Shown one piece after another: positions 10,808 to 21,736 of a stretch of 64,000 nucleotides of DNA (its first letter is position 1; each line of letters begins with the position of its first letter). The notes below the pieces were generated by a model. It did not search any database and had not been told where the DNA came from. It saw only the letters and a program-made list of their open reading frames with translations. The stretch is from Halopseudomonas salegens (GTDB lineage: Bacteria; Pseudomonadota; Gammaproteobacteria; Pseudomonadales; Pseudomonadaceae), in assembly GCF_900105655.1 (NCBI RefSeq), contig NZ_LT629787.1:2232001-2296000 (forward strand), read 5' to 3'. The translations under genes were made by a program, and so were the position numbers.

Positions 10808-11905
10808 CTATAACACCGCTTTCGGATAGGACCCAAGTACTTTCAGCGCTACCGACTCATCGGTGATCTTTTCCAGCACGTCCTTGATCAGGGGTTCGGA
10901 CTGATGGCCGCAGAAGTCGATAAAGAACACATAGGTCCATTTTCCGCTGCGAGACGGCCGGGTTTCAATGCGCGTCAGGTCGATGCCGTTGCTGTGGAAT
11001 GGCTGCAGCAGATGGTGCAAGGCACCCGGCTTGTTGCGCATGGAAACAATGATCGAGGTCTTGTCGTCACCCGTCGGCGGCACCGCCTGATTACCGATGA
11101 TCAGAAAACGCGTGGAGTTATCCGGACGGTCTTCGATTTTCTCGGCCAGTCGAGTCAGTCCGTAGAGCTCGGCAGCCATATCGCCGGCAATCGCGGCAGA
11201 ATTCCACTCACCCTTGACCCGCTTGGCCGCCTCGGCATTACTGGCCACCGCGACCCGCTCGACATTCGGATAATGCGCGTCCAGCCACTTGCGGCACTGG
11301 GCCAGCGACTGGGCATGCGAATACACCCGGGAAATCTTGCCGGTCTGGGTATTCTCGCCCACCAATAAATGATGGTGAATACGCAGCTCGACTTCACCAC
11401 AGATCACCATGTCGTGCTCAAGGAAGCTGTCCAGCGTGTGGTTGATCGCACCTTCGGTGGAGTTCTCGACCGGCACCACACCGAATTGCACCGCGCCGGC
11501 AGCCACCTCACGGAAGATCTCGTCAATCGCCGCCATCGGCACACTGATCACCGAGTGGCCAAAATGCTTGAGCGCCGCTGCCTGGGTAAAGGTACCTTCC
11601 GGGCCCAGATAAGCCACCTGCAGGGGCTGCTCCAGCGCCAGACAGGCGGACATGATTTCGCGAAACAGGCGCGCCATTTCTTCGTTGTCCAGCGGACCGG
11701 GGTTCAGCTCCATGATGTGCTTGAGCACCCAGGCTTCTCGCTCGGGACGATAGAACACCGGCGCCTGGCCGGTCGGCAGCGCCTTCTGCTTGACCTGGGC
11801 AACGGTTTGCGCACAGTGAGCACGCTCACTGATCAACTCGAGAATTTTCTCGTCGATGGTATCGATGCGCTTGCGCAGCGCCTGCAGTTGGGTTTCATCG
11901 GACAT
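10808..11905 (-). CDS. pheA: chorismate mutase / prephenate dehydratase (P-protein)
   Basis: Bifunctional enzyme of phenylalanine synthesis, 365 residues. Residues 1-90 form an AroQ-type chorismate mutase (LRKRIDTIDEKILELI). The middle is prephenate dehydratase with PVENSTEGAINHTLDSF and the catalytic TRF in NSTRFLIIG. The last 85 residues are an ACT domain with the phenylalanine-binding ETRPSRSGKWTYVFF region, so feedback inhibition by phenylalanine is expected. It lies six bases after serC and about 145 bp before hisC on the same strand. Confidence 0.97.
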   Translation of the reverse strand: MSDETQLQALRKRIDTIDEKILELISERAHCAQTVAQVKQKALPTGQAPVFYRPEREAWVLKHIMELNPGPLDNEEMARLFREIMSACLALEQPLQVAYLGPEGTFTQAAALKHFGHSVISVPMAAIDEIFREVAAGAVQFGVVPVENSTEGAINHTLDSFLEHDMVICGEVELRIHHHLLVGENTQTGKISRVYSHAQSLAQCRKWLDAHYPNVERVAVASNAEAAKRVKGEWNSAAIAGDMAAELYGLTRLAEKIEDRPDNSTRFLIIGNQAVPPTGDDKTSIIVSMRNKPGALHHLLQPFHSNGIDLTRIETRPSRSGKWTYVFFIDFCGHQSEPLIKDVLEKITDESVALKVLGSYPKAVL

Positions 11906-11911
11906 GGGGCA

Positions 11912-12997
11912 TCAACCGTGTTGCTGCTCGAATTCGGCCATATAGGCCACCAGGGCATCTACCGCCGCTTGCGGTACGGCATTATAGATGGAGGCACGCA
12001 TGCCACCGACCGAACGGTGACCTTTCAGGTTCAACAAACCACGCTCTTCAGCGCCGGCAAGAAACGGCTTGTCCAGACGATCATCGGCCAAACGGAACGG
12101 GATATTCATCCACGAGCGATCAACCGGACTGATCGGATTACTATACAACTCACTGGTATCGATGGCGCTGTACAGGGTCTGCTGCTTGGCGTCGTTGATT
12201 CGCTGCATGGCATCCAGACCGCCCTGCTGCTTGAGCCATTGAAAAATCAGGCCCGACAGGTACCAGGCAAAGGTCGGCGGCGTGTTGTACATCGAGGCAT
12301 TCCTGGCGGCCACCGTGTAATCAAGCATGGTCGGACACGTCGCACGCGCACGCCCCAGCAGGTCTTCACGGATGATCACCACGACCAGACCGCTGGGCCC
12401 GATGTTTTTCTGCGCGCCAGCGTAAATCATGCCGTAGCGACTGACATCCAGCGGACGCGACAGAATGGTCGAGGACATATCGGCAATCAACGGAGTATCG
12501 CCGGTATCCGGTATCCAACTGAACTCCAACCCGCCGATCGTCTCGTTCGGCGTGTAATGCACATAAGCAGCCTCTGCCGACAACTGCCAGTCGTTCTGGC
12601 CGGGGATGGCAAAGTAGTCATACCCTTTGGCACTGGCAGCGACATTCACATTGCCAAAACGGCTGGCTTCCTCAATGGCCTTGGCCGACCAGATACCGGT
12701 ATCGATATAGTCTGCCATGCCGCCGTCAGGCAACAGATTCAGCGGAATCTGGGCAAATTGCTGGCTGGCGCCACCCTGCAGAAAGAGCACCTTGTAATTG
12801 TCGGGAATGGCCAGCAGGTCACGCAGATCCTGTTCGGCGGTTTCCGCCACACTGACAAACTCGTCACTACGGTGACTCATTTCCATGACTGACAGGCCTT
12901 TACCCTGCCAGTCCAGCAGTTCCTGCTGTGCCTGTTGCAATACGGCTTCCGGCAAGGCTGCCGGGCCGGCACAAAAGTTGAACAATCGCTTGCTCAC
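11912..12997 (-). CDS. serC: phosphoserine aminotransferase
   Basis: PLP enzyme converting 3-phosphohydroxypyruvate to phosphoserine, also used in pyridoxal phosphate synthesis. The 361-residue protein begins with the family N-terminus FNFCAGPAALPE and has the PLP lysine in AGAQKNIGPSG. The start is a GTG at 12997, chosen because an AGGAG site lies just upstream and it restores the family N-terminus; the longer frame runs into gyrA. It lies eight bases past gyrA, so gyrA-serC-pheA are probably co-transcribed. Confidence 0.96.
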   Translation of the reverse strand: MSKRLFNFCAGPAALPEAVLQQAQQELLDWQGKGLSVMEMSHRSDEFVSVAETAEQDLRDLLAIPDNYKVLFLQGGASQQFAQIPLNLLPDGGMADYIDTGIWSAKAIEEASRFGNVNVAASAKGYDYFAIPGQNDWQLSAEAAYVHYTPNETIGGLEFSWIPDTGDTPLIADMSSTILSRPLDVSRYGMIYAGAQKNIGPSGLVVVIIREDLLGRARATCPTMLDYTVAARNASMYNTPPTFAWYLSGLIFQWLKQQGGLDAMQRINDAKQQTLYSAIDTSELYSNPISPVDRSWMNIPFRLADDRLDKPFLAGAEERGLLNLKGHRSVGGMRASIYNAVPQAAVDALVAYMAEFEQQHG

Positions 12998-13004
12998 GCT
13001 CTGC

Positions 13005-15638
13005 TTACTCCTGCTCGTCCGCGGGCCCTGATGCGGCCTCGCCGTTATTCTCGTCTGGCGCATCCACGTCGGTCACCTCGGCATCTTCAGCGTCCAGCTC
13101 CACCTCTTCCGGCTCCTGAACCCGCTCCACACCAACCAGTTTCTCACCATTACCCAACTTGATCAGGGTGACGCCCTGGGTGTTGCGCGAGAGCCGCGAG
13201 ACTTCACTGATGCGGGTACGCACCAGAGTGCCCTGATCAGAGATCAGCATGACTTCATCACCCTCAATCACCTGAACCGCCCGCACCAGAGCGCCATTGC
13301 GCTCATTGGTAACCATGGCAATCACGCCCTGGCCACCACGCTTGTATTGCGGGAAGTCTTCAACGGCCGTGCGCTTGCCAAAACCGTGCTGGGACGCGGT
13401 AAGGATGTCGCAACCCGGTTCGGCAATCAGCATGGAAACCAGACTCTGCCCCTCGGCCAGACGCATGCCGCGAACACCACGGGCGGTGCGGCCCATGGCG
13501 CGCACATCGGATTCCTTGAAGCGGGTCACCTTGCCGCCATCCGAGAACAGCATGACTTCGCGTTCACCATTGGTCAGTGCGGCAGCAATCAACCGGTCAC
13601 CCTCGTCCAGATCCAGCGCAATCAGACCCACACTGCGCTGACGACTGAACTGCACCAGCGGGGTTTTCTTCACCGTACCCTTGGCCGTGGCCATAAAGAT
13701 GAACCAGCCTTCTGTGTATTCATCCACCGGCAACATGGCACTGATGTACTCGCCCTCTTCCAGCGGCAACAGGTTGACCAGCGGCCGACCACGCGCGGTA
13801 CGCGAAGCTTCCGGGATCTCGTAGGTTTTCAGCCAGTAGACCTTGCCACGACTGGAGAACAGCAGCAGGGTGGTATGACTGTGAGCAACCAGCAGATGCT
13901 CGACGTAATCCTCGTCTTTCACCCCGGTAGCGGCTTTGCCGCGACCGCCACGACGCTGGGCCTGGTAGTCGGTCAGCGGCTGGCTCTTGGCATAACCACC
14001 GTGGGAAATGGTTACCACACGGTCTTCTTCGGTAATCAGGTCGGCAACCGTCAGATCCAGGCGCGAGGCGACGATCTCGGTACGGCGCTCATCACCGAAG
14101 TTGGCCTTGACCTCTTCCAGCTCCTCGACAATCACTTCCATCAGCCGTTGCTGGCTGTTGAGAATGCGCAACAACTCACCGATCTGTTGCAGGATTTCCT
14201 GATACTCGCCGAGCAGTTTTTCATGTTCAAGACCGGTCAGGCGATGCAGACGCAGTTCGAGAATCGCCTGTGCCTGTTCCGGCGACAGGTAATATTTGCC
14301 CTCACGCAGTCCGAATGCCTCATCCAGCCCTTCCGGGCGGCAGGATTCAGCGCCGGCGCGCTCGACCATCTCGACCACCGAACCCGGCTCCCAGGCGGTG
14401 GCAATCAGGCGTTCCTTGGCTTCTGCCGGTGACGGCGAAGCCTTGATCAGGGCGATGACCGGGTCGATATTCGACAAGGCAACCGCCTGACCTTCAAGGA
14501 TATGCCCGCGCTCACGCGCCTTGCGCAGCTCATACACGGTGCGCCGGGTCACCACTTCGCGGCGGTGGCGAACAAAGGCTTCGAGCAGCTCTTTCAGATT
14601 CAGAATGCGCGGCTGACCATCCAGCAAGCCGACAATATTGATACCGAACACGCCCTGCATCTGGGTCTGGGCGTACAGATTGTTCAATACGACTTCGGCG
14701 ACTTCGCCACGGCGCAACTCGATCACCACGCGGATACCGTCTTTATCAGACTCGTCACGCAGCTCGGAGATGCCCTCGATCTTCTTTTCCTTGACCAGCT
14801 CGGCAATCTTTTCGATCAGCCGCGCCTTGTTCAACTGGTAGGGCAGCTCACTGATAATGATCTGCTGGCGCCCGCCCACCTTGTCGATATCCTCGATCTC
14901 GCACCGGGCCCGCACGTAAATGCGGCCACGTCCGGTACGGTAGGCTTCGACGATACCGGCGCGGCCGTTGATGATGGCGGCCGTCGGGAAGTCCGGCCCG
15001 GGGATATATTCCATCAACTGGTCAATATCCAGCTCGGGGTCGGCAATCAGCGCCAGACAGCCATTGATCACTTCGGTCAGGTTATGTGGCGGAATATTGG
15101 TCGCCATACCGACGGCGATACCGCTGGAACCGTTGATCAGCAGGTTGGGGATCTTGGTCGGCATGACCGCCGGAATCTGCTCGGTGCCGTCATAGTTGGG
15201 CACCCAGTCAACGGTTTCCTTGTCCAGATCGGCCAGCAATTCGTGCGCCAATTTGGACATGCGCACTTCGGTATAACGCATGGCAGCCGCGTTATCGCCA
15301 TCAACCGAACCGAAGTTGCCCTGGCCATCAACCAGCAAATAGCGCAAGGAGAATGGCTGTGCCATACGGACGATGGTGTCATACACCGCCGAATCACCGT
15401 GCGGGTGATATTTACCGATCACGTCACCGACCACACGCGCCGACTTCTTGTACGGCTTGTTCCAGTCGTTTTTCAACTCGCTCATGGCGAACAGGACGCG
15501 CCGATGCACCGGCTTGAGGCCGTCCCGCACATCCGGCAAGGCCCGGCCCACAATCACGCTCATGGCGTAATCGAGGTAGGACTGCTTGAGTTCATCTTCG
15601 ATATTGACGGGAAGGATTTCTTTGGCCAGTTCACCCAT
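13005..15638 (-). CDS. gyrA: DNA gyrase subunit A
   Basis: Cleavage-religation subunit of gyrase, 877 residues. The active-site tyrosine is Tyr122 (AAMRYTEVR). The quinolone-resistance region reads [10 protein letters not shown], with Ser83 and Asp87, the residues of drug-susceptible E. coli-type alleles. The C-terminal beta-pinwheel includes the GyrA-box-like QRRGGRGK. The protein ends in a long acidic tail ([10 protein letters not shown] and after). The ATG at 15638 has an AAGGAA site. The 172-bp gap to mtnA should hold its promoter. Confidence 0.98.
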   Translation of the reverse strand: MGELAKEILPVNIEDELKQSYLDYAMSVIVGRALPDVRDGLKPVHRRVLFAMSELKNDWNKPYKKSARVVGDVIGKYHPHGDSAVYDTIVRMAQPFSLRYLLVDGQGNFGSVDGDNAAAMRYTEVRMSKLAHELLADLDKETVDWVPNYDGTEQIPAVMPTKIPNLLINGSSGIAVGMATNIPPHNLTEVINGCLALIADPELDIDQLMEYIPGPDFPTAAIINGRAGIVEAYRTGRGRIYVRARCEIEDIDKVGGRQQIIISELPYQLNKARLIEKIAELVKEKKIEGISELRDESDKDGIRVVIELRRGEVAEVVLNNLYAQTQMQGVFGINIVGLLDGQPRILNLKELLEAFVRHRREVVTRRTVYELRKARERGHILEGQAVALSNIDPVIALIKASPSPAEAKERLIATAWEPGSVVEMVERAGAESCRPEGLDEAFGLREGKYYLSPEQAQAILELRLHRLTGLEHEKLLGEYQEILQQIGELLRILNSQQRLMEVIVEELEEVKANFGDERRTEIVASRLDLTVADLITEEDRVVTISHGGYAKSQPLTDYQAQRRGGRGKAATGVKDEDYVEHLLVAHSHTTLLLFSSRGKVYWLKTYEIPEASRTARGRPLVNLLPLEEGEYISAMLPVDEYTEGWFIFMATAKGTVKKTPLVQFSRQRSVGLIALDLDEGDRLIAAALTNGEREVMLFSDGGKVTRFKESDVRAMGRTARGVRGMRLAEGQSLVSMLIAEPGCDILTASQHGFGKRTAVEDFPQYKRGGQGVIAMVTNERNGALVRAVQVIEGDEVMLISDQGTLVRTRISEVSRLSRNTQGVTLIKLGNGEKLVGVERVQEPEEVELDAEDAEVTDVDAPDENNGEAASGPADEQE

Positions 15639-15810
15639 GAAACGGCATTCCTTTTATAGTCGGCATTCGGTAGCTGCCTGATAGCCTTGGTTCGCGCTGA
15701 AAAGGGCTTGCAGAGTCGCTGCCAGCAGGGCTGACAGGGCGTCTCGACTGGGCCCGATCAAAGCCAAGCAGCATACCACAATGGATACAAAGAGGCAGCC
15801 GCCGGGGCAA

Positions 15811-16887
15811 TCAATGTAACCGCTGGCGGCTCATCATATCGGCCAGCTTGCGCGCATCCGGACGTTCGATAATGCCCTTCTCGGTGACGATGACATCAAT
15901 CAGGTCCGCGGGAGTAACGTCAAACACCGGATTGAACACCTCGGCACCGGTATCCAGCTGGCGATTGCCGACAATCAGCAGCTCGTCAGCATCGCGCTCT
16001 TCCAGTGGAATCAGGTCACCATTGTCCAGCTGCATGTCGATGGTGGAACTGGGCGCCACCACCATAAAGCGAACGCCATGGTGCATGGCCAACACCGCCA
16101 GGGCATAAGTCCCGATCTTGTTGGCAACGTCGCCATTGGCGGCAATCCGGTCGGCACCGACAATCACCCAGGAAATCGACTGTTCCTTCATCAGGTGACC
16201 CACCGCCAGATCAGCCTGCAAACTGACCGGAATGCCTTCGCGCATCAGCTCCCAGGCGGTCAGGCGCGTACCCTGCAGCCAGGGGCGGGTTTCATTGGCA
16301 TGTACCTGTTCGATCAGCCCGGCGGCATGCGCCGTGCGGATAACCCCCAGTGCAGTGCCAAAACCACCGGTCGCCAGCGCACCGGCATTGCAATGGGTAA
16401 TCACATGCTGGGGGCGTTTGTCGTATTTGCGCAGCTGCTGCATACCCAGGCGCCCCATGGTCAGGTTGGCCTCACGATCACTGTCATGAATCTGCCGCGC
16501 CAGTGCCAGCAGGGTAGCCGGCACATCACTCCCCTCAGGGAGGCGCTGCAGCTGTTGCTGCATCATGCGTAGCGCCCAGGCCAGATTGACCGCCGTCGGC
16601 CGCGTGCCTTCAAGCATGGCAAAACTCGGCTCCAGGGCCGCCGACCAGTCGTCGGCGCTGCCCAGCTCGCGCGCCGCCAGTGCAATGCCATAGGCGGCCG
16701 CAATACCGATAGCCGGCGCACCACGAACACTCATCGCATTGATCGCTTCCGCCACATCTGCCGCAGTGCGGCACAGCAGGTAGCTCTCGTTGCCCGGCAA
16801 CTGACGCTGATCCAGCAGTAGCAAGCCGTCTCCGGACCAGGCCAGAGCCTGAAATTGTTCTCGTGGAACTGCCGCTTCAACTGCCAT
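15811..16887 (-). CDS. mtnA: methylthioribose-1-phosphate isomerase
   Basis: Methionine salvage enzyme converting 5-methylthioribose-1-phosphate to the ribulose form. The 358-residue sequence has the eIF2B-like fold, with the catalytic Cys in [13 protein letters not shown] and Asp in [18 protein letters not shown]. The ATG at 16887 has a GGAG site and fits the family length; the frame is open upstream without homology. It is divergent from the methylthioadenosine deaminase gene, and the two act in the same pathway, which suggests shared control from the region between them. Confidence 0.96.
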   Translation of the reverse strand: MAVEAAVPREQFQALAWSGDGLLLLDQRQLPGNESYLLCRTAADVAEAINAMSVRGAPAIGIAAAYGIALAARELGSADDWSAALEPSFAMLEGTRPTAVNLAWALRMMQQQLQRLPEGSDVPATLLALARQIHDSDREANLTMGRLGMQQLRKYDKRPQHVITHCNAGALATGGFGTALGVIRTAHAAGLIEQVHANETRPWLQGTRLTAWELMREGIPVSLQADLAVGHLMKEQSISWVIVGADRIAANGDVANKIGTYALAVLAMHHGVRFMVVAPSSTIDMQLDNGDLIPLEERDADELLIVGNRQLDTGAEVFNPVFDVTPADLIDVIVTEKGIIERPDARKLADMMSRQRLH

Positions 16888-16933
16888 TGTCCGCTCCTGC
16901 CGAGCGCCCACCCATGCGAGCGCAAAGCCGCCA

Positions 16934-16963
16934 AGTATACCGTGCCGGACAGGGCCCTGTCCG
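16934..16963 (-). promoter_or_regulatory. putative mtnA promoter with 18-bp palindrome
   Basis: On the minus strand, CGGACA (16963-16958) and TATACT (16939-16934) are 18 bp apart, a reasonable sigma70 promoter for mtnA. A perfect 18-bp palindrome (CGGACAGGG/CCCTGTCCG, 16946-16963) overlaps its -35 and spacer, so it could be an operator. A second promoter-like pair on the plus strand (CTGCAC at 16993, TATACT at 17016, 17-bp spacer) would serve the divergent deaminase gene. The regulator is unknown. Confidence 0.45.
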
Positions 16964-17049
16964 TTTTGCCACAGACTGACATTATTATTGCACTGCACAG
17001 GCTCAAGGCTAGGGGTATACTGCCGCGCATGATACAAAACGAGCTACCC

Positions 17050-18390
17050 ATGACCGCACTACCCGAACAGCCGGACCTGATCATCGAGGCGCGCTGGATT
17101 GCGCCCGTGGTGCCTGCAGGGCAGGTACTTGAGCATCACGCCCTGGTCATTCATGCCGAGCGCATTGTTGCCCTGCTGACACAGGAACAAAGCCGGCAAC
17201 TGCATCCACGGCAACGCCGCAGCCTGCCCCATCACCTGTTGATTCCAGGCCTGGTGAACGCGCATGGCCATGCTGCGATGACCCTGTTCCGTGGGCTGGC
17301 TGATGACTTGCCACTGATGACCTGGCTACAGGAACACATCTGGCCTGCCGAAGCCCGCTGGGTAACCCCGGATTTCGTCCGCTGTGGCAGTCAGCTGGCA
17401 ATTGCTGAAATGCTGCTGGGCGGCACTACCTGCTTTGCCGACATGTATTTCTACCCCGAAGTGACGGCTCAGGTTGCCCGCGAGGCAGGCATGCGCGCCC
17501 AGGTTGCCTTCCCGATCATCGACAACCCGATTCCGGGCGCCGCCAACAGCGACGAGGCCATCCACAAAGGCCTCAAGCTGCACGATGAAATGCGTCATAA
17601 CGACCTGATCAGCGTTGCTTTCGGCCCCCACGCGCCCTATACCGTAGGTGATGAAGCGCTGACCCGGGTACGCACCCTGGCAGACGAACTGGATATTCCG
17701 ATCCATATGCATATCCATGAAACCGCCGGCGAAGTCAGCGATGCGGTTGCCGCCAGCGGTCAGCGGCCACTGCAACGACTGGCTGACCTCGGTCTGCTTG
17801 GCCCGCGCCTGCAAGCCGTACACATGACCCAGGTGGATGATGCCGACCTGGCACTGCTGCAGGCCCATGCAGTGCAGGTCATTCATTGCCCGGAGTCCAA
17901 CCTCAAGCTGGCCAGCGGCTTCTGTCCGGTGCAGCGCTTGCTGGATGCGGGTATCAATGTCGCACTGGGCACCGACGGCGCTGCCAGCAACAACGACCTC
18001 GACCTGCTTGGCGAACTGCGTACCGCCGCCCTGCTGGCCAAAGCCTGCAGCGGACAACCGACTGCACTGGATGCTGATACCGCACTGCATATGGCGACCC
18101 TGGGTGGAGCCCAGGCCCTGGGCCTGAGTGAGCAGATTGGCTCGTTGGAAGCAGGCAAAGCTGCCGACGTGATTGCCGTCGACCTCTCCGGTGTGGCTCA
18201 GCAGCCGGTTTATCATCCGGTGTCGCAATTGCTCTACACCGGATCGGCCGCACTGGTATCCGATGTCTGGGTAGCCGGACGGGAAAAGGTCCGTGATCGC
18301 CAATTGATAGCCTTGCCCCTGGAGCGTGTACTCAACGAAGCGTCCGTGTGGGCCCCACAGATTTTGCAGGGAGATAGCCATGAGTCTTAA
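17050..18390 (+). CDS. mtaD: 5-methylthioadenosine deaminase (TRZ/ATZ family amidohydrolase)
   Basis: An amidohydrolase of 446 residues, probably deaminating 5'-methylthioadenosine to methylthioinosine. In P. aeruginosa the gene at this position encodes such an MTA deaminase, and methylthioinosine phosphorylase then feeds MtnA. The metal site is visible as NAHGHAAMT (His72, His74), [10 protein letters not shown] and TDGAASNND. The ATG at 17050 is preferred because a putative -10 sits so close to the ATG at 17029 that the longer form would be leaderless; that alternative adds seven residues. It overlaps the ubiG start by 11 bases. S-adenosylhomocysteine deamination is possible too. Confidence 0.88.
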   Translation: MTALPEQPDLIIEARWIAPVVPAGQVLEHHALVIHAERIVALLTQEQSRQLHPRQRRSLPHHLLIPGLVNAHGHAAMTLFRGLADDLPLMTWLQEHIWPAEARWVTPDFVRCGSQLAIAEMLLGGTTCFADMYFYPEVTAQVAREAGMRAQVAFPIIDNPIPGAANSDEAIHKGLKLHDEMRHNDLISVAFGPHAPYTVGDEALTRVRTLADELDIPIHMHIHETAGEVSDAVAASGQRPLQRLADLGLLGPRLQAVHMTQVDDADLALLQAHAVQVIHCPESNLKLASGFCPVQRLLDAGINVALGTDGAASNNDLDLLGELRTAALLAKACSGQPTALDADTALHMATLGGAQALGLSEQIGSLEAGKAADVIAVDLSGVAQQPVYHPVSQLLYTGSAALVSDVWVAGREKVRDRQLIALPLERVLNEASVWAPQILQGDSHES

Positions 18391-19081
18391 TGTTGATCGC
18401 GCTGAAATCGCCAAATTCGAAGCCCTGGCCAGCCGCTGGTGGGACCGCAACAGCGAATTCCGTCCGCTGCACGAAATCAATCCACTGCGCTGCAACTGGA
18501 TTGACGAACGCGTTGGTCTGGCTGGCAAGCGGGTTCTCGATGTCGGCTGTGGCGGCGGCATCCTGGCTGAAGCCATGGCCCAGCGCGGCGCCGAAGTGAC
18601 CGGCATCGATATGGGCGAAGCGCCTTTGGCCGTCGCCCGCCTGCATCAGCTGGAGTCGGGTGTCGAAGTGGATTACCAGCAAACCACGGCAGAAGAGCTG
18701 GCTGACGCACAGCCGGAGAGTTTTGATGTGGTTACCTGTCTGGAAATGCTCGAACACGTGCCCGACCCGTCGTCAGTGATCGCCGCCTGCGCGCGGCTGG
18801 TCAAGCCGGGCGGCCAGATATTCTTTTCCACCATCAACCGCAATCCGAAATCCTTCGTGTTTGCCATCCTCGGGGCCGAATACATCTTGCGCCTGTTACC
18901 ACGCGGCACCCACGAGTTCGCCAAATTCATTCGGCCGGCCGAACTGGGCAACTGGGCCCGCGAAGCCAAACTGGACCTGCAGGACATCACCGGGCTGACC
19001 TACAACCCGCTGACCAAGGTGTACAAGCTGGAAGCCAATGTCGACGTCAATTACATGATGCATTTTCAGCGGAGTCTCTAA
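18380..19081 (+). CDS. ubiG: ubiquinone biosynthesis O-methyltransferase
   Basis: SAM-dependent methyltransferase carrying out both O-methylations of ubiquinone synthesis. The 233-residue protein has the SAM motif [15 protein letters not shown] and the UbiG blocks [17 protein letters not shown] and [10 protein letters not shown]. The ATG at 18380 has a GGGAG site and overlaps the upstream stop by 11 bases. The next 124 bp to mupP hold no gene that I can support. Confidence 0.97.
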   Translation: MSLNVDRAEIAKFEALASRWWDRNSEFRPLHEINPLRCNWIDERVGLAGKRVLDVGCGGGILAEAMAQRGAEVTGIDMGEAPLAVARLHQLESGVEVDYQQTTAEELADAQPESFDVVTCLEMLEHVPDPSSVIAACARLVKPGGQIFFSTINRNPKSFVFAILGAEYILRLLPRGTHEFAKFIRPAELGNWAREAKLDLQDITGLTYNPLTKVYKLEANVDVNYMMHFQRSL

Positions 19082-19205
19082 TGCCCCTTAACCGACGTTC
19101 ACAGCAGTTCAGCGCCGGTATCAGGTACTACGACAAGGCGCGCCTTGCCATGGGCTTCACAGGGCACGCTGAAACGCTGCAAACTTCAGCTAAAGGACAC
19201 TAGTC

Positions 19206-19886
19206 ATGCGTCGCGGTGTACTTTTTGACCTTGATGGCACCCTGCTGGATACCGTTGAGGATTTCTATCGCATCATCGAACAGATGCGCAGCGAACGGGC
19301 CGCACCCGAGGTCCCCGCCCAGGTGATCCGCCAACAGGTATCCAATGGTTCGGTCGGGATGCTCTGTGCTGCCTTTGCCATCCGCCCGGACGCGGCGGAT
19401 TTCACTGCCCTGCGCGACGATTTTCTGCAACGCTACGAACAGCAGCTGGCCGTCCACACCCGCCCCTTCCCCGGCATCACTGAATTGCTGGACTGGCTGG
19501 ATGAGGAGCAGATTCCCTGGGGCGTGGTGACCAACAAACTGAGTCGCTTCAGCATTCCCTTGCTGGCCGCCATGGGCTGGTCCGAGCGCTGCGCAGCGCT
19601 GGTCTGTCCTGACCAGGTCAGCCAGCCCAAACCCCACCCGGAACCCTTGTTCAAAGCCTGCGAACAAATGGCCGTTGATCCGGTCGGCAGTCTGTTTGTC
19701 GGCGACCACCTGCGCGATATCGACGCTGGACGCGCCGCTGGTATGCAGACCGTCGCCGCCCTGTACGGCTATTTGCCGGTGGGTGATGACCCCGGCCGCT
19801 GGCAAGCTGATCACTGTATAACTCATGCTGTCGAGTTACGCCCCTGGCTGACCCGGCAGTGGCAACCGGAGAAATGCCATGTTTGA
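19206..19886 (+). CDS. mupP: N-acetylmuramic acid 6-phosphate phosphatase, HAD family
   Basis: A HAD phosphatase of 226 residues that in Pseudomonas dephosphorylates MurNAc-6-phosphate in the peptidoglycan recycling route bypassing de novo UDP-MurNAc synthesis. HAD motif I is FDLDGTLLD with nucleophile Asp8 and Asp10, motif II TNKLS, and motif IV VGDHLRDIDAG. The assignment over a generic phosphoglycolate phosphatase rests on its position between ubiG and yciK, the mupP locus of Pseudomonas. Overlaps yciK by eight bases. Confidence 0.88.
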   Translation: MRRGVLFDLDGTLLDTVEDFYRIIEQMRSERAAPEVPAQVIRQQVSNGSVGMLCAAFAIRPDAADFTALRDDFLQRYEQQLAVHTRPFPGITELLDWLDEEQIPWGVVTNKLSRFSIPLLAAMGWSERCAALVCPDQVSQPKPHPEPLFKACEQMAVDPVGSLFVGDHLRDIDAGRAAGMQTVAALYGYLPVGDDPGRWQADHCITHAVELRPWLTRQWQPEKCHV

Positions 19887-20619
19887 TTACCAAGCCCCTG
19901 CTGACCTGCTGCGCGACAAGGTCATTCTGGTTACCGGCGCCGGAGACGGCATCGGCAAGGCCTGCGCCCTGAGTTGTGCGGCACATGGCGCCACCGTCGT
20001 CCTGCTCGGGCGCACGCTGAGCAAGCTGGAAGCGGTCTATGACGCCATCGAGGCCGCAGGCCATCCACAACCGGGGCTCTGCGTGCTCGACCTCGTCACG
20101 GCAACGGAAAAGGATTATGACGACTTGGCCGATCAGCTCTTCGACACCTTCGGCAAGCTGGATGGCCTGGTCCATAACGCCGGCCTGCTTGGACCGCGGA
20201 CGCTGATGGATCAGGTCAAACCGGAAGCCTGGCTGCAAGTCATGCAGGTCAATCTGCATGCGCCTTTTATGCTGACCCGGGCCATGATGCCCTTGCTGCG
20301 AGCCGCCGAGACAGCTTCCGTGCTTTGCGTATCCTCGAGCGTAGGTCGGACCGGCCGCGCCTACTGGGGACCATACGCGGTAAGCAAGTTTGCTCTGGAA
20401 GGCTTCATGCAGGTCCTGGCCGACGAGCAGGATGGCACCAGCAAGATTCGGGTCAACAGCATCAACCCCGGCGCCACACGCACCGCCATGCGGGCTGAGG
20501 CCTATCCCAGCGAAGAACCAGGCAATCTGGTGACGCCTGCGGAGATCATGCCGGCCTTCCTTTACCTGCTCGGCGACGACAGCTTGACGGTGAACGGTCA
20601 AGCCCTGGATGCGCAGTAG
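19879..20619 (+). CDS. yciK: YciK family short-chain oxidoreductase
   Basis: A classical SDR of 246 residues. The cofactor motif is TGAGDGIGKA near residue 20. The catalytic serine lies in CVSSSVGRTG and the YxxxK pair in GPYAVSKFALEG. YciK is widely conserved in gammaproteobacteria, but its physiological substrate is not established. Overlap with mupP (eight bases) suggests translational coupling. A terminator-like hairpin follows about 50 bp after the stop. Confidence 0.92.
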   Translation: MFDYQAPADLLRDKVILVTGAGDGIGKACALSCAAHGATVVLLGRTLSKLEAVYDAIEAAGHPQPGLCVLDLVTATEKDYDDLADQLFDTFGKLDGLVHNAGLLGPRTLMDQVKPEAWLQVMQVNLHAPFMLTRAMMPLLRAAETASVLCVSSSVGRTGRAYWGPYAVSKFALEGFMQVLADEQDGTSKIRVNSINPGATRTAMRAEAYPSEEPGNLVTPAEIMPAFLYLLGDDSLTVNGQALDAQ

Positions 20620-20667
20620 CCAATTATCTGACAGCGCGCCTCACGGCAACCACCATCAATCTGCCAT

Positions 20668-20691
20668 CAGGCGGCAAAAACCTGCCGCCTG
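20668..20691 (+). terminator. terminator-like hairpin after yciK
   Basis: A perfect 9-bp stem (CAGGCGGCA/TGCCGCCTG) with a six-base A-rich loop lies 49 bp after yciK. It lacks a clear T tract downstream, so it may stabilise the 3' end or act with Rho rather than work as a classical intrinsic terminator. Confidence 0.5.
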
Positions 20692-20803
20692 AATGTGCAA
20701 CCAGACTGACAACTCCGACCAAGCCATTGAATTTAAATCCTTTTTAACTATTGGCACAGATACTGCTTCAGTCCCCTCAACAGCAACCTTGACGGGGTAA
20801 CAG

Positions 20804-21736
20804 ATGAACTCCACTTCCGGAAACACCATCGACTTTGACAGCGCACGGCTAAAGATAAAATCAGCCGGCGCGCAGGCCAGCAAGTCCGTGCACAGCAGCG
20901 CCAGCCCGTCTGTCAGTCAGTTGCAACAAAGCCTCAGTCAGTTGCTGCAAACCTCGCTGGAAATGGATCGCATCCTCGGCCTGTTCTTTGCCACCCTGCA
21001 ACAGGCGCTCGAACTGAACAGTCTGGAGTACCGCCACGATGCCAAGCAGCTGCAGTTCGACTTCGGCAGCCCGGCGCTGCATCGTTGCAGCTACCGTCTG
21101 ACCCACCTGGGCGATTTTCTCGGTGAATTGCGTTTCAGCCGCAGCAAGCGATTCAGTGAAGCCCAGCTGAAAGGTCTTGAAAGCCTGCTCGGCAGCCTGC
21201 TCTATCCTCTGCGCAACGCTTTGCTGTACCACGAAGCCATTGCCTGCGCGCTGAACGACCCGCTGACCGGGTGTGGCAACCGCCTGGCACTGGATCAGGC
21301 GCTCGACCGGGAAATCAAGCACGCCATCCGCAAACGGACTGACCTGTCGATGATGGTGATCGACATTGATCACTTCAAAACCATCAACGACACCTACGGT
21401 CATGCCTTTGGCGATGAAGCGCTGAAAGCCATGGTCAGTGCCTGCGAAGGTTGCCTGCGGGCAGTGGATGGCCTGTTCCGGCTTGGCGGGGAAGAATTCG
21501 TGGTACTGCTAAGCGACACCAGCCTGGTGGATGCGCGCATGGTTGCCGAGCGAATCCGCAACGCCATAGCCGAGATGCAGTTCCAACTGGATGGCCAGCC
21601 GATTCCGTTGACTGTCAGCATTGGGGTTGCCCGTCGACGCAACGATGAAAGCCAGCAAGCCCTGTACGAGCGCTGTGATCAGCAAATGTACAAGGCCAAG
21701 CGCGGCGGTCGCAATCAGGTCATCGCTGAAGGCTGA
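20804..21736 (+). CDS. GGDEF diguanylate cyclase
   Basis: A cytosolic-looking 310-residue protein likely making cyclic di-GMP. The C-terminal half is a full GGDEF domain with active-site GGEEF at residues 228-232. An RxxD inhibitory site (RAVD) lies exactly five residues before it, so product inhibition is expected. The N-terminal about 150 residues are a GAF-like or helical sensory region (repeated QLQQSLSQLLQ helix at about 43-55) with no membrane helix. It sits where P. aeruginosa has the active cyclase PA3177. The 184-bp upstream gap should contain its promoter. Confidence 0.93.
   Translation: MNSTSGNTIDFDSARLKIKSAGAQASKSVHSSASPSVSQLQQSLSQLLQTSLEMDRILGLFFATLQQALELNSLEYRHDAKQLQFDFGSPALHRCSYRLTHLGDFLGELRFSRSKRFSEAQLKGLESLLGSLLYPLRNALLYHEAIACALNDPLTGCGNRLALDQALDREIKHAIRKRTDLSMMVIDIDHFKTINDTYGHAFGDEALKAMVSACEGCLRAVDGLFRLGGEEFVVLLSDTSLVDARMVAERIRNAIAEMQFQLDGQPIPLTVSIGVARRRNDESQQALYERCDQQMYKAKRGGRNQVIAEG

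Noticed and set aside
11369..12892. 507-codon plus-strand frame opposite pheA and serC
   Set aside because: Runs across two well-identified genes with no homology of its own; a shadow frame. The same holds for 22527-24065 opposite rluB/scpB and 17326-18606 opposite the MTA deaminase gene.
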